Part shown: piece after piece, positions 17,497-26,701 of the stretch
How the letters are laid out: each line of letters starts with the position of its first letter
How positions within the stretch are numbered: position 1 is the first letter of the stretch
Source of the DNA: Melioribacteraceae bacterium
Lineage (GTDB): Bacteria; Bacteroidota; Ignavibacteria; Ignavibacteriales; Melioribacteraceae
NCBI GenBank assembly: GCA_030584085.1
Contig: CP129490.1
Span: forward strand, 186,001-250,000
Length of the DNA stretch: 64,000 bases
Reading direction: 5' to 3'
Notes under the pieces: model-generated
The model's input: only the letters and a program-made list of their open reading frames with translations
What the model was told of the DNA's origin: nothing
Databases searched by the model: none
Program-made: the position numbers and the translations under genes

Positions 17497-17532
17497 TCAT
17501 CCCGCTCTCAATTGTGTTAAAGAGCGGGATGA
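17497..17532. terminator. Strong hairpin after the spermidine-synthase-like gene
   Basis: Perfect 12-base arms TCATCCCGCTCT (17497-17508) and AGAGCGGGATGA (17521-17532) enclose a 12-base loop, 15 bp after the stop codon. Position suits a transcription stop between two codirectional genes. The tract after it is only moderately T-rich, so this may be a weak intrinsic terminator or a processing hairpin. Confidence 0.55.
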
Positions 17533-17596
17533 GAATCTCTCATTCATTTTTAATAACTTTCCTTAATTAAACACACACTATTTTCTTTGGAGTAAA

Positions 17597-18535
17597 ATGA
17601 AAAGATTCGGATTGGTTATTCTTTTTCTTGCAACTATTTCTTTAGCACAAGAAAAATTTATGGCTGTTACTTTTGATGATTTACCGTTTCAGCAAAGCGG
17701 ACAATATTCTTCCGAAAAGCAGTTTGAATTTAATAAACAGATTATCAAACATATTTTAGAATATAATATACCCGCTGTCGGTTTTGTAAATGAGGGCAAG
17801 CTGGTAAAAGAAAACGTTATTGATGAAACCGGAGTGGAGATATTAAAATTATGGCTTGACTCAGGTTTGGAATTAGGTAATCACACCTACTCACATCCAA
17901 ATATTAATGCCATACCATTCGAAGAATACAAAGCAGATGTATTAAAGGGTGAAGAATTTACGAGAAAACTTGCCGAAGAAAGAAATATTAAATATGAATA
18001 TTTCCGACATCCTTATTTACGAAGCGGAGAGACGGAAGAGATAATGTTATCATTAAAAAAATTCTTAAAGGATAATAATTACAAAGAAGCTCCCGTTACA
18101 ATTGATAACTCGGAATGGATTTTTGCATTCGGGTACAACAAAGCATTTAAGGAAAACGACATCGAGATGATGCAAAGATTAGGTGCTGATTATGTGGATT
18201 ATATGATAGAAAAAATAAAATATTATGAAGAACAATCACAAAAATTGTTCGGAAGAAACATTAAACAAGTTTTGCTTGTTCATGCCAATTTACTTAACGC
18301 CGATTATTTTGATGAACTAGCCGAAGCAATTAAGAATGAAGGATATCATTTCGTCTCATTGGATGAAGCTTTGCAAGATGAAGCTTATAGTTCGGAAAAT
18401 AATTTTGTCGGAAAATACGGTCCGTCATGGATTCATCGATGGGCGTTGACACTTGGAGTAGACGAGACATTCTTTAATGGTAATCCACGTGTTCCTCAAT
18501 ATCTAAAAGATTATTCGGATATACAGTATGAATAA
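17597..18535 (+). CDS. Secreted polysaccharide deacetylase-fold protein
   Basis: The 312-residue product has a short signal peptide (about residues 1-18, ending SLAQ). The NodB-homology motifs are present: TFDDLP with D27/D28 (motif 1), GNHTYSHPN with H96 and H100 (motif 2, metal ligands), and YFRHPYLRSG (motif 3, arginine). A late LLVHANLLN supplies the usual final histidine. Such enzymes remove N- or O-acetyl groups from polysaccharides such as peptidoglycan or chitin; the substrate is not readable. The ATG follows TTTGGAG at 17586-17592. The gene stands apart from its neighbours, preceded by the hairpin at 17497-17532. Confidence 0.9.
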   Translation: MKRFGLVILFLATISLAQEKFMAVTFDDLPFQQSGQYSSEKQFEFNKQIIKHILEYNIPAVGFVNEGKLVKENVIDETGVEILKLWLDSGLELGNHTYSHPNINAIPFEEYKADVLKGEEFTRKLAEERNIKYEYFRHPYLRSGETEEIMLSLKKFLKDNNYKEAPVTIDNSEWIFAFGYNKAFKENDIEMMQRLGADYVDYMIEKIKYYEEQSQKLFGRNIKQVLLVHANLLNADYFDELAEAIKNEGYHFVSLDEALQDEAYSSENNFVGKYGPSWIHRWALTLGVDETFFNGNPRVPQYLKDYSDIQYE

Positions 18536-18675
18536 CTTTTGGAAAACAATTTATTAATGGAAAATATTAACTTGCTTCCCAATTGTTTTCAATTATATTA
18601 ATGAATAGTTCTTCATGAAATGTTCTTTACTTTTTGTTTCCTCTCGTCAACAAATTATTAATAGCGGAGGATAAA

Positions 18676-19206
18676 ATGTTGTATCAAAAGTACATCCGTT
18701 TAGTTGAGGATCATGCCGAACAATTGACTAAAAAGTGGAGTCACGAAGTTCGGAATAATCCTTCTACACCCGGTTACAAAAATATACCGGAGAAGCAACT
18801 CAATGAAAGAGTTTATGATGTGTTCAAACGATTGGGAGATTATTTATTGCAGGACGATCCCGATTTTAGAAAAACAGCCGAACATTTTATTAAACTCGGA
18901 CGTGAAAGAGCCGTTGAAGGTATGAAAGTTTCCGAAGTAATTTATGCACTTATTTTAGAACGAGTCGTAATTTGGAATTTTATAGTTGAAGAGGGTTTAA
19001 TCTCAAGCACACTTGATCTTCATGAAGCGTTGGGTTTTTACATGAAGATTAATAACTTTTTTGACAAAGCCGAGTATTTTATTGCAAAGGGTTTCGAGAG
19101 TGTTCATTTAAGTGATATTGAAATTAGCGGAGAGAGTGATGTTGTTAACAAATCGGTTGATGCGGTAATGAGATGGTTTATGAAAAAGAATGATTATAAC
19201 ATTTAG
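18676..19206 (+). CDS. RsbRD N-terminal-like sensor domain protein
   Basis: I start at ATG 18676, six bases after GCGGAGG; the longer open frame from 18634 has no such site. The 176-residue all-helical product has the pattern of the RsbRD N-terminal domain found at the front of stressosome proteins and some histidine kinases: LVEDHAEQLTKKW, then LGDYLLQDDPDFR, HFIKLGRERAVEGMKVSEVIYALILERVVIW. No STAS, kinase or GGDEF output domain follows, so it is a stand-alone sensor-like module. A globin-like non-haem fold is typical for related domains, but no proximal histidine could be fixed. Function is unknown. Confidence 0.65.
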   Translation: MLYQKYIRLVEDHAEQLTKKWSHEVRNNPSTPGYKNIPEKQLNERVYDVFKRLGDYLLQDDPDFRKTAEHFIKLGRERAVEGMKVSEVIYALILERVVIWNFIVEEGLISSTLDLHEALGFYMKINNFFDKAEYFIAKGFESVHLSDIEISGESDVVNKSVDAVMRWFMKKNDYNI

Positions 19207-19239
19207 GTTTTCAAATAAAAGGAGAAATAAATAGATAAA

Positions 19240-19668
19240 ATGACAAATCGAATTTTAGTAATAGTATTTTTGGCCGTATTATTTACTTTTTTTGCCTGCT
19301 CTGAAGAAGAACAAAAATTAGAAGTGTATAGTCCGGAAGCATTCGCGTTTAATATTGGAACTGAATGGGAATTAAATGCAAGCGCACAGGTAAAAGGATT
19401 TACACAAGTTGAAGATGGAAAAGAATTCTCTACAAAACTATCATACTATGTTAATCTAATTACTCCGTCTAATGAAACTTTGGAAGAAATTGATTACGGT
19501 ATGATTAATAGAACAAGTCCGGAAAAATTAATGGACACACAATTAGAAATACAAATCGTTTTTGATTCTACTTTTGCAATTGGTGATTATACTTTGCAAA
19601 TTTTTGTAATGGATGACTTATCTGATCAGCAAGATTCAACACAAGTTAAGTTTACCCTAGCAGATTAA
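19240..19668 (+). CDS. Small hypothetical lipoprotein
   Basis: The 142-residue product has a lipoprotein signal (hydrophobic LVIVFLAVLFTFFAC, cysteine at 20) followed by a beta-rich domain with no motif I recognise. Phrases such as GTEWELNASAQVKGF and FAIGDYTLQIFVMDDLSDQQ suggest an immunoglobulin-like or transport-accessory sandwich. An AAAAGGAG site lies about 15 bases before the ATG, rather far for a standard spacing. It follows the RsbRD-like gene by 33 bp and may share its transcript. A palindromic repeat begins 8-10 bp after its stop. Confidence 0.7.
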   Translation: MTNRILVIVFLAVLFTFFACSEEEQKLEVYSPEAFAFNIGTEWELNASAQVKGFTQVEDGKEFSTKLSYYVNLITPSNETLEEIDYGMINRTSPEKLMDTQLEIQIVFDSTFAIGDYTLQIFVMDDLSDQQDSTQVKFTLAD

Positions 19669-19677
19669 TTTTTATGT

Positions 19678-19702
19678 AGAGACACAGCAGTGCTGTGTCT
19701 CT
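19678..19702. repeat. GTAG-headed palindrome, intergenic copy 1
   Basis: Arms AGAGACACAGCA (19678-19689) and TGCTGTGTCTCT (19691-19702) are perfect complements around one base, preceded by GT to give a GTAGAGAC head. The same head style (GTAG followed by GGGAC or GGGGAC) is seen in palindromes at 20934 and 59175. It may act as a hairpin after the lipoprotein gene, but its look is that of a dispersed REP-type palindrome. Confidence 0.6.
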
Positions 19703-19871
19703 GGGATTGATAATTAAATATTTTTTTTTACCTTCATTCGGTTACCTAAACAGTTCTAAAACTCCAGTAAGAATAAGGTCACATAGTATAATTCGATTAT
19801 ATTGATAATTGGTGCCGGGCAATTAATGATTTTATAGAAAAGAGAGAAATTACAATTAACGTGGGTTCGTC

Positions 19872-21143
19872 ATGAAAAAGATAATATTTATTGTGCACTT
19901 ATTTTTTATGACCATCGTCAGTGGGCAATGGTACGTTAAAGAACTTGATAAAACTTATGCTAGTTTTAATGATATAGAGTTTTTCAATGAAGACGTGGGA
20001 TTTGTTGTTAGCGATAGTGGTTATATCTTAAGAACAACAAATTCAGGACAAGAATGGCTCGAGATCAATAGTTTAACCGAAGAAGATTTATCTGCCATTT
20101 CTTTTTATGAAAATTCTGTATGGATTTCAGGTGATAACGGTACGATAATTTATTCAACAGATATGGGATTAAATTGGCAAGTGTTCTCAACAAATATTGA
20201 AGAGAAAATTTTAGATATATCATTCGTTGGTGAAGAGTTAGGATTTGGAGTTACATTAAATAGTGTATTAAAAACAACTAACTCAGGAGCCGCTTGGAGT
20301 AATATCCATTCAAGTGATGCTTTATACAATAGTATCAGTTTCCTTGATGATAATATTGGTTTTGCAACAGGAGAAATAACGACGGGGAGTAATTTCAACG
20401 GTATTATTGATAAAACTACTGATGGCGGAGAAACATGGACACGAGTTGTAACGACACCGGAAGGTGGGACTATAACATCAATGTTTTTCCTAGATGACAC
20501 TTTAGGCTTTGCAACCGGGCTAGATTCTCATTTTCTTAAAACATCTGATGGTGGAAATACCTGGCTGCATAGCTATGTTGAAATGAAAGGGCAGTATGAA
20601 TTTGAGGATATATTTTTTGTGAGTGAACAATTAGGGTGGTTAGTCGGTTGGAATAGTGTTATCCTTAACACAACTGATGGGGGTGAAACTTGGACAAATC
20701 AAATTTCAGAGTTGCCAATTGGATATGTAACTGCTCTACACTTTTTCGATCAAAATAATGGGATTGCAGTTGGTGGAGATGCTGGGGCTAATGGATTTGT
20801 GTTAGCAACCAACAATGGAGGAATTACCTCAATACGTGACGGAGATAAAACACTTTTATATCCCTTTACCCTCGAACAAAACTATCCCAATCCCTTTAAT
20901 CCAAGTACAAATATAAAATTTACAATTTCCAACGTAGGGGACGAATATATTCGTCCCCTACAGACCAAGTTAATTGTCTATGATATTCTTGGTAGAGAAG
21001 TGAAAATATTATTAAATAAACCGATGCATGGCGGAAATCATAATATTGAATTTAATGGTACAAGTTTACCGGGTGGAATTTATTTTTATAAACTTACAGT
21101 TGGTAGCTTTATTCAAACACGAAAGATGGTATTGCTCAAGTAA
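19872..21143 (+). CDS. Ycf48/BNR-repeat secreted protein with T9SS C-terminal sorting domain
   Basis: The 423-residue product has a signal peptide (about 1-20), then a beta-propeller of sialidase/Ycf48-like repeats: blades such as LRTTNSGQEWLEI, YSTDMGLNWQVF, LKTTNSGAAWSNI, KTTDGGETWTRV and NTTDGGETWTNQ. The last 90 residues form a type IX secretion sorting domain with FTLEQNYPNPFNPSTNIKF and a final GGIYFYKLTVGSF--TRKMVLLK. The protein should be exported and attached to or released from the surface. Between the two strands of the sorting domain the chain reads VGDEYIRPL, which is the translation of a perfect palindrome at 20934-20961. Function of the propeller is unknown. Confidence 0.88.
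   Translation: MKKIIFIVHLFFMTIVSGQWYVKELDKTYASFNDIEFFNEDVGFVVSDSGYILRTTNSGQEWLEINSLTEEDLSAISFYENSVWISGDNGTIIYSTDMGLNWQVFSTNIEEKILDISFVGEELGFGVTLNSVLKTTNSGAAWSNIHSSDALYNSISFLDDNIGFATGEITTGSNFNGIIDKTTDGGETWTRVVTTPEGGTITSMFFLDDTLGFATGLDSHFLKTSDGGNTWLHSYVEMKGQYEFEDIFFVSEQLGWLVGWNSVILNTTDGGETWTNQISELPIGYVTALHFFDQNNGIAVGGDAGANGFVLATNNGGITSIRDGDKTLLYPFTLEQNYPNPFNPSTNIKFTISNVGDEYIRPLQTKLIVYDILGREVKILLNKPMHGGNHNIEFNGTSLPGGIYFYKLTVGSFIQTRKMVLLK
20934..20961. repeat. Perfect 28-bp GTAG-headed palindrome inside a coding sequence
   Basis: GTAGGGGACGAATA (20934-20947) is followed directly by its reverse complement TATTCGTCCCCTAC (20948-20961). It starts on codon position 1 of the T9SS cargo gene and is translated as VGDEYIRPL plus the first base of the next codon. 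The frame continues afterwards into the standard TKLIVYDILGREV strand. The head matches the intergenic palindromes at 19676 and 59176. Confidence 0.75.
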
Positions 21144-21188
21144 TTCTGGCTAAGTGTGATTGTTTTGTGTGAACAGAAAATTCCAAAC

Positions 21189-21836
21189 CTACAATCTTTC
21201 AAAAAATTCTCTAAGCTTTTCATCATCAAGCAATCCATTAGTCCTAACACCGCTGCAAAGATCAATTCCGAACGGCTTAACGGTTTCTACGGCATCCCTT
21301 ACGTTACTTGGGTTTAATCCACCGGCGAGAAAAACCGGTTTTGATATTGACTCAACAATTTTTTTACTGAGCGACCAATCGTGAGTTTTTCCGGTACCGC
21401 CGAGCACTTTCACATCTAATTTTTGATTACCACTATCGAGTAAAATTGCATCAACGCTTTCAGAAACAGTAATTGCTTCATGTACCGAGGATTCATCATT
21501 AACATGAATAACCTGTACAATTGAAATTCCCGGCAATGCATTTTTCAATTCCTTATGTGTTCCTTCGATTAAACGATCGACAATCTGTATGGTATTTGTT
21601 TTACATCTCTTTTGATGTTCGATAATCCCATTAACAGTTTGTCGGCTGGTTAAAAGAAAAGTAGAAATTCCCGGCGGTGTTTGAGTTGCAATTTCTTCAA
21701 TTAATTCATCCGAAATAACTCCCGGTCCGCTTGGCATTTCTGCCACCAGTCCAATTGCAGAAGCGCCGTATTTTACGGCTAGCTTCATCTCTTCAATTGA
21801 AGAAATGCAGCAGATTTTTACTCTTGGTTTTTGCAT
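21189..21836 (-). CDS. trpF: Phosphoribosylanthranilate isomerase (TrpF-like, divergent)
   Basis: The 215-residue TIM-barrel protein starts with RVKICCIS, whose C9 fits the catalytic cysteine of the KIC motif, and has AILLDSG with D134 as the likely general acid. LGGTGKTHDW and PVFLAGGLNPSNV followed by GIDLCSGVRTNG form the phosphate-binding loops. TrpF converts phosphoribosylanthranilate to CdRP in tryptophan synthesis. Two usual strings are altered: the F-P-SPR segment reads VAEMPSGPGV and the VQLHG strand reads IQIVDRL. No other trp genes are near. The catalytic pair supports TrpF activity, but a related isomerase role is possible. It is convergent with the T9SS cargo gene. Confidence 0.75.
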   Translation of the reverse strand: MQKPRVKICCISSIEEMKLAVKYGASAIGLVAEMPSGPGVISDELIEEIATQTPPGISTFLLTSRQTVNGIIEHQKRCKTNTIQIVDRLIEGTHKELKNALPGISIVQVIHVNDESSVHEAITVSESVDAILLDSGNQKLDVKVLGGTGKTHDWSLSKKIVESISKPVFLAGGLNPSNVRDAVETVKPFGIDLCSGVRTNGLLDDEKLREFFERL

Positions 21837-22054
21837 TTGCGAGAAGTAGTTTCTTATTATTAATGTTTTCCAAAATAATCAAATTCTCTTCATAAAAGCT
21901 AACTTTGAGCGTAAAATCACTTGTATTAGTTAACGGATATTATATATTTAACAAAGCAATTCCAACAAAATATAAAAGTGGATGATTATTCACGAAAAGT
22001 TTCATTGTGATCGATAGTAGTTAAATTAGAAACTCATCAAGATGAGAACCTCGA

Positions 22055-24106
22055 ATGATGTTATCGAATCAAAAAGAAATCCAACCAATAAAATCATCTC
22101 CAGCATTTTCTTTTATAAATAATTTCCCACTTCAATCAGTTAGTATATTTCAATTAATTTCTCTGCTTATAATTTTTGCGATTTTACTCAACTCAAAAAT
22201 CTCTGCACAAGAAGATGAATTAACTAAACTACTTCAGCTTGATCTCGAGGAATTGACGGATCTAAAAATAATTTCTGCAACAAAAAGATTAAATAGAATT
22301 AGTGAAGTTCCTGCAACGGTAAGAGTTATTAAAACGGATGAAATTAAGGAAAACGGTTATCTAACACTTGAAGAAATTTTATCGGATTTGCCGGGATTTC
22401 AATTTAGAAATATACAGGGATTCAATAGCTATGTTTTTCAAAGAGGTATTATAAATCAAAATAATTATACGCTTCTGCTTGTCGATGGTGTTGAAATTAA
22501 TGAACTAAGTTCGGGCGGTTTTTATGCGGGCGGACAATTTAATTTGGAGGATATTGAACAAATTGAAGTCGTTTACGGTCCGGCGTCATCTCTGTACGGA
22601 ACTAATGCAATTTCCGGTGTAATTAATATTATCACGAAAAATCCCGAGGCGGAAAACGAAATTCATATCTCCGGCTTAATCGGTTCATTTAATACATATA
22701 CAATTAATTCTAGTTATTCATTTTATGATGAAGAAGAAAAACTCGGTTTGAGAATTTCAGGAATGTATTATAATTCCGAAAAAGCTGATCTTGCCGGTGT
22801 CAATGGAGATTTCAATTGGTCACCTGATATGGAAAATTTTGAAAGAGATTATTCACTAAACTTAAAAACAGCATATAACAATTTTATATTGGGCGTTTTA
22901 TTTCAAAACAAACAAGCTTCCCGAACTACAAATTATAGATCTGTTGGAACAAATTATTTAGATAAGAATAGTTTGTGGAATATAAGTTTCGCAAATATTT
23001 TTATGAAACATTCATTGTTCATTCAAGATAATCTTGATATTCAATCGAAAGTAGCTTATACCAACACAACGGTTCATGATAATACCATTGCTTATGTGAC
23101 GGATACTTCTCAAGTTGGATACTATCGTCCAAACTATTCACTTACGGCTGAGCTTGTTACTTATTATCAACCACTAAGTGAATTGAAATTAATTGGAGGA
23201 ATAAATTTCAAATCGGAATGGCTTTCGAAGCAGTTTTCAATTACAGAAAGTAATTCTTCATCAGAAAAACCACCCATTCCATCAGAACCAAATATTGATA
23301 GAAACGATATCTTAAGTTTATTCATTCAATCTGAACTGAGTTTATTGAGAATGTTAAATTTTTTCATCGGTGCTCGTTATGATCAAAGCAGTGTTTATGG
23401 AGATGTGATCACACCAAGAGTCGGATTAGTTCTAAATTATGAACGACTTACTTTAAAAGCTTTGTATTCAGAAGCATTCCGCGCACCTAAACCGTGGGAT
23501 TATACAAGTGGTTTAGGAAATCCAAATTTGACACCTGAAAAAATGCGTTCTTTTGAGTTAGCCGGAGGATATTCCTTCGCCAATATTTTGAAAGTTGGAG
23601 TTTCATTTTATAATAATAAGCTGATAGATATTATTGACCAAGAGTTTATTGGTAACGAATACAAATGGGTTAATAAAGGAATAGTTAAAGTAAGAGGTGT
23701 TGAAACTACTACCGACATTTATCTGAAAAATGTGAAAGCTTACATGAATTATACATATAATTTTTCCACGAACAATGATGATATATTTCTTCCGGAGATT
23801 TCAAGACACATCGCAAATGTTGGAGTAAATGTTAAACTTTCTGAAGTAATAAAATTATCTCTAAGAGGAAATTATATTGGGAAGAGAACCAATCCGCAAG
23901 TTATTACAAACACCGGAAATGATTTAATTGATGCGGCATTTATTTTACACTCGGCTTTAACATACACTGCTTTAAAAAATCTGAATCTCACTTTGAGTAT
24001 TAAAAATATCCTCGACACAGAATATTATCATACATCAAATAGACCGCCGGATAGATATAGACAGCCACAGCGTACTATTTTGTTTAATGTAGATTTTTCA
24101 TTCTGA
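22055..24106 (+). CDS. TonB-dependent outer-membrane receptor
   Basis: The 683-residue product has a long N-terminal leader with a hydrophobic core (ISLLIIFAILLNSKISAQ, cleavage about residue 50), a plug domain (about 65-180) with EVPATVRVIKTDEI, LVDGVEINE and VVYGPASSLYGTNAISGVINIITK, and a 22-strand-type barrel ending in an aromatic VDFSF. RLGAR-like FIGARYDQSSVYG and YSEAFRAPKPWDY are typical barrel motifs. Such receptors take up siderophores, cobamides or glycans using TonB energy. I find no conserved riboswitch in the 218-bp upstream gap. It heads a tightly spaced operon with yfiR-like and two-component genes, which suggests that it feeds or senses for them. Two ATGs (22055, 22058) are possible starts. 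Confidence 0.92.
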   Translation: MMLSNQKEIQPIKSSPAFSFINNFPLQSVSIFQLISLLIIFAILLNSKISAQEDELTKLLQLDLEELTDLKIISATKRLNRISEVPATVRVIKTDEIKENGYLTLEEILSDLPGFQFRNIQGFNSYVFQRGIINQNNYTLLLVDGVEINELSSGGFYAGGQFNLEDIEQIEVVYGPASSLYGTNAISGVINIITKNPEAENEIHISGLIGSFNTYTINSSYSFYDEEEKLGLRISGMYYNSEKADLAGVNGDFNWSPDMENFERDYSLNLKTAYNNFILGVLFQNKQASRTTNYRSVGTNYLDKNSLWNISFANIFMKHSLFIQDNLDIQSKVAYTNTTVHDNTIAYVTDTSQVGYYRPNYSLTAELVTYYQPLSELKLIGGINFKSEWLSKQFSITESNSSSEKPPIPSEPNIDRNDILSLFIQSELSLLRMLNFFIGARYDQSSVYGDVITPRVGLVLNYERLTLKALYSEAFRAPKPWDYTSGLGNPNLTPEKMRSFELAGGYSFANILKVGVSFYNNKLIDIIDQEFIGNEYKWVNKGIVKVRGVETTTDIYLKNVKAYMNYTYNFSTNNDDIFLPEISRHIANVGVNVKLSEVIKLSLRGNYIGKRTNPQVITNTGNDLIDAAFILHSALTYTALKNLNLTLSIKNILDTEYYHTSNRPPDRYRQPQRTILFNVDFSF

Positions 24107-24113
24107 TGACAAA

Positions 24114-24659
24114 ATGAAGAAAACAAATATTAATATTGCTCGTTATGTGATAATTAGTTTTGTTCTCTTGGTATCATTGCGAATTAATCTCATATCCCAA
24201 AGTGAATCTGCCACCCTTGAAAATGTTTTGTCGGTCTATATTTATAATTTTTCAAAATATATTGAATGGCCACCTAGTCAATCGGACAAATTCAATATTT
24301 GTATTTGGGGTGAAAATAAAATTATCTCCCCGCTGGAAGTCATTGCGAAGAAGGAAACTGTAAACGGAAAAGAAATTGAGGTGAAAGAATTAAACAAACT
24401 TAATGAGATCGAAAAATGTAATATTCTTTTCTATCCGGGAAATAATATTCGAGTCTTTTCAAGATTAATTGATTTTGCTAATGAGAAAGCAATTCTACTG
24501 ATTACAAATTCAGAAGGATTCGCAGAGAAAGGTGCTGGAATTAATTTCATTAAAGTTGAGGATAAAATAAAATTCGAAATAAATAAACGGGTGCTGGAAA
24601 AAAATAAACTAATTCCAAATTCACGATTACTTTCTCTTGCCGTGAATGTTTATGAGTAA
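24114..24659 (+). CDS. YfiR-family (DUF4154) periplasmic protein
   Basis: The start lies 7 bp after the receptor stop. The 181-residue product has an N-terminal signal or anchor (about residues 10-28) and the YfiR/DUF4154 pattern: VLSVYIYNFSKYIEWPP near residue 40, FNICIWGENKI, KCNILFYPG, then the closing ILLITNSEGFAEKGAGINFI and INKRVLEKNKLIPNSRLLSLA. In Pseudomonas YfiR is the periplasmic repressor of a membrane diguanylate cyclase. Here the neighbour downstream is a histidine kinase with a periplasmic sensor region, so this protein may modulate that kinase instead. Placement right after a TonB receptor fits a relay from the outer membrane to the sensor, which is an inference. Confidence 0.85.
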   Translation: MKKTNINIARYVIISFVLLVSLRINLISQSESATLENVLSVYIYNFSKYIEWPPSQSDKFNICIWGENKIISPLEVIAKKETVNGKEIEVKELNKLNEIEKCNILFYPGNNIRVFSRLIDFANEKAILLITNSEGFAEKGAGINFIKVEDKIKFEINKRVLEKNKLIPNSRLLSLAVNVYE

Positions 24660-24691
24660 CAAGTTTAGTAAAGACTATAAATCTTAAGCGG

Positions 24692-26668
24692 ATGAAGAAA
24701 AAATTTCAAAATATCTCTATCAAAAACAAGCTTCTGTTAATTATAACAGGAGCAAGTACATTTGCTATAATTTTAGGATTAGTCGCCTATAGTGTGTTTG
24801 ATGTAATTAATTATCGCGAGGAAATTAAGAATAATTCTTCTATTACAGCAGCCTTAGTAGGGGAGTATTGTAAAGTGCCGTTATCATTTGGTTACAATGA
24901 TGAAGTAGATGAGGTTTTGATCAAACTAAATGCTATTCCGGAAATAGTGAACGCTTTTGTTTTTGAACATAATGGAAATCTATTTTCGGGGTATAACAGA
25001 GATGATAAAAGTAACCTAATGATCAACAATTATGAAGAAATAAATTTTAGTGATAATTGGAATTACATTCACATTATTCACGAGATTAAAACAGGAAATG
25101 AAGTTGAAGGGACAATTTACCTCCGAGTTTCTACCGCATCAATATTAGAAAAGATAATTAGCAACGGATCCATAATACTTATCCTATTAATTCTGTTAGC
25201 CATTCCAATTTATATTATTGCAAACCGTCTTCAAAAAATAATTTCTCAACCGATTCTAAATCTGGCTGAAGCATCGAAACAAATAGCAAGGTCCGAATCT
25301 TATGAAATTGTGGTTGATAAAAATAGAAAAGATGAAATCGGATTTCTTTACAGAAGATTCAGCGAAATGGTGGCAAAATTAAAACAAAGGCAAGATGAAA
25401 TTGACAAAACTTCTGCCGAGTTAAAGAAGCTTAATGAAGAACTAGAAGACAGAGTAAGTGTAAGAACAAATGAATTACAACATGCTATAAGAGATCTAAA
25501 TATTGCAAAACAAGCTGTTGAAATGAAAAACCTAGCTTTACAAAATGAAATTGAATCAAGAATAGCAACCGAGAAAGCTCTTTTCGAAAGTGAACAAAAA
25601 TTAGAAAACATTCTTAATTATGCGCCTTTGCTTGTTTATATAAATGACCTTGAGGGAAACTATCTTTTTGTTAATAAAGAATTTGAAAAATTGATGAAGC
25701 TTAGTTATGACGATGTCATTGGGAAAACTGATTTAAAATTATTTCCTAAAGAAAGAGCTGAAAGAAATATTGCCCAGAATAAAAAAGTTGTTGAAACGAA
25801 TCAGCCGCAAGTATTTGAAAATGAATCGATAAAGAATGGAGAAACTCGATATTTCTTAGATTTACTTTTCCCGGTTATGGATAGCAGTAATAAAATATTT
25901 GCAACCTGTGGATGGTCTCTCGATATAACTGATCGCAAAAGATCGGAACAAGTTTTACAAGAATCCAAAGAAAAAGCCGAAGCTGCTGATAGACTTAAGT
26001 CGGCTTTTCTTGCAACCATGTCTCACGAACTTCGTACTCCGTTAAATTCGATAATAGGTTTTACAGGCATTTTGTTAAAAGAATTAGCGGGACCATTGAA
26101 TGATGAGCAAAAGAAACAACTTGGTATGGCAAAAAATAGCGCACAACATCTTCTAGCATTAATTAATGATGTGCTGGATATTTCTAAAATTGAAGCCGGT
26201 CAACTAGTTGTTTCATTAACCAAGTTTGATTTTATATCTATGCTTAAAAATGTGATAAATTCTATTACTCCTTTAGTACAAAAAAAGAATCTTAATTTAG
26301 AGTTAGATATTCCAACTACAGAAGTCGAAGTCACAAGTGATGAAAGAAGACTCGGGCAAGTGTTCTTGAACCTTCTTAACAATGCTTTAAAATTCACCGA
26401 AAAAGGAATTGTAAAAGTTGATTGCAAAGTTTATAATGGAAAAATTATTACAAAAATTATTGATACGGGAATCGGAATTAAACCGGATGATCTCGAAAAA
26501 TTATTTAAACCATTTGTTCAAATTGATACCGGATTGACAAGAAATCATGAAGGAACCGGACTCGGTCTGTCAATCAGCAAAAAATTAGTAGAAAAATTGG
26601 GCGGTTCAATCTCTGTTGAAAGTGAATTCGGAAATGGAAGTACATTTGTTGTAACTTTAGATATTTAA
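24692..26668 (+). CDS. Membrane sensor histidine kinase (periplasmic sensor-HAMP-PAS-HisKA-HATPase)
   Basis: The 658-residue protein has a first membrane helix (about 13-34), a periplasmic domain (35-153), a second helix (155-176), a HAMP linker and coiled coil (about 177-295), a PAS domain (about 300-420, with LVYINDLEGNYLFVN), and a kinase core. The phosphoacceptor is H445 in MSHELRTPLN, followed by N and G boxes (LNNALKF, DTGIGI, GTGLGLSI). The periplasmic domain resembles the short sensors that pair with YfiR-type proteins. There is no receiver attached, and the next gene supplies a single-domain receiver. It is the third gene in a five-gene operon. Confidence 0.93.
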   Translation: MKKKFQNISIKNKLLLIITGASTFAIILGLVAYSVFDVINYREEIKNNSSITAALVGEYCKVPLSFGYNDEVDEVLIKLNAIPEIVNAFVFEHNGNLFSGYNRDDKSNLMINNYEEINFSDNWNYIHIIHEIKTGNEVEGTIYLRVSTASILEKIISNGSIILILLILLAIPIYIIANRLQKIISQPILNLAEASKQIARSESYEIVVDKNRKDEIGFLYRRFSEMVAKLKQRQDEIDKTSAELKKLNEELEDRVSVRTNELQHAIRDLNIAKQAVEMKNLALQNEIESRIATEKALFESEQKLENILNYAPLLVYINDLEGNYLFVNKEFEKLMKLSYDDVIGKTDLKLFPKERAERNIAQNKKVVETNQPQVFENESIKNGETRYFLDLLFPVMDSSNKIFATCGWSLDITDRKRSEQVLQESKEKAEAADRLKSAFLATMSHELRTPLNSIIGFTGILLKELAGPLNDEQKKQLGMAKNSAQHLLALINDVLDISKIEAGQLVVSLTKFDFISMLKNVINSITPLVQKKNLNLELDIPTTEVEVTSDERRLGQVFLNLLNNALKFTEKGIVKVDCKVYNGKIITKIIDTGIGIKPDDLEKLFKPFVQIDTGLTRNHEGTGLGLSISKKLVEKLGGSISVESEFGNGSTFVVTLDI

Positions 26669-26701
26669 TATGTTCTAAACAAATTTAAGCTAGAGTTTAA
26701 G

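Noticed and set aside
21837-22054. Cobalamin or other riboswitch ahead of the TonB receptor
   Set aside because: No conserved core sequence was recognised in the 218-bp gap.
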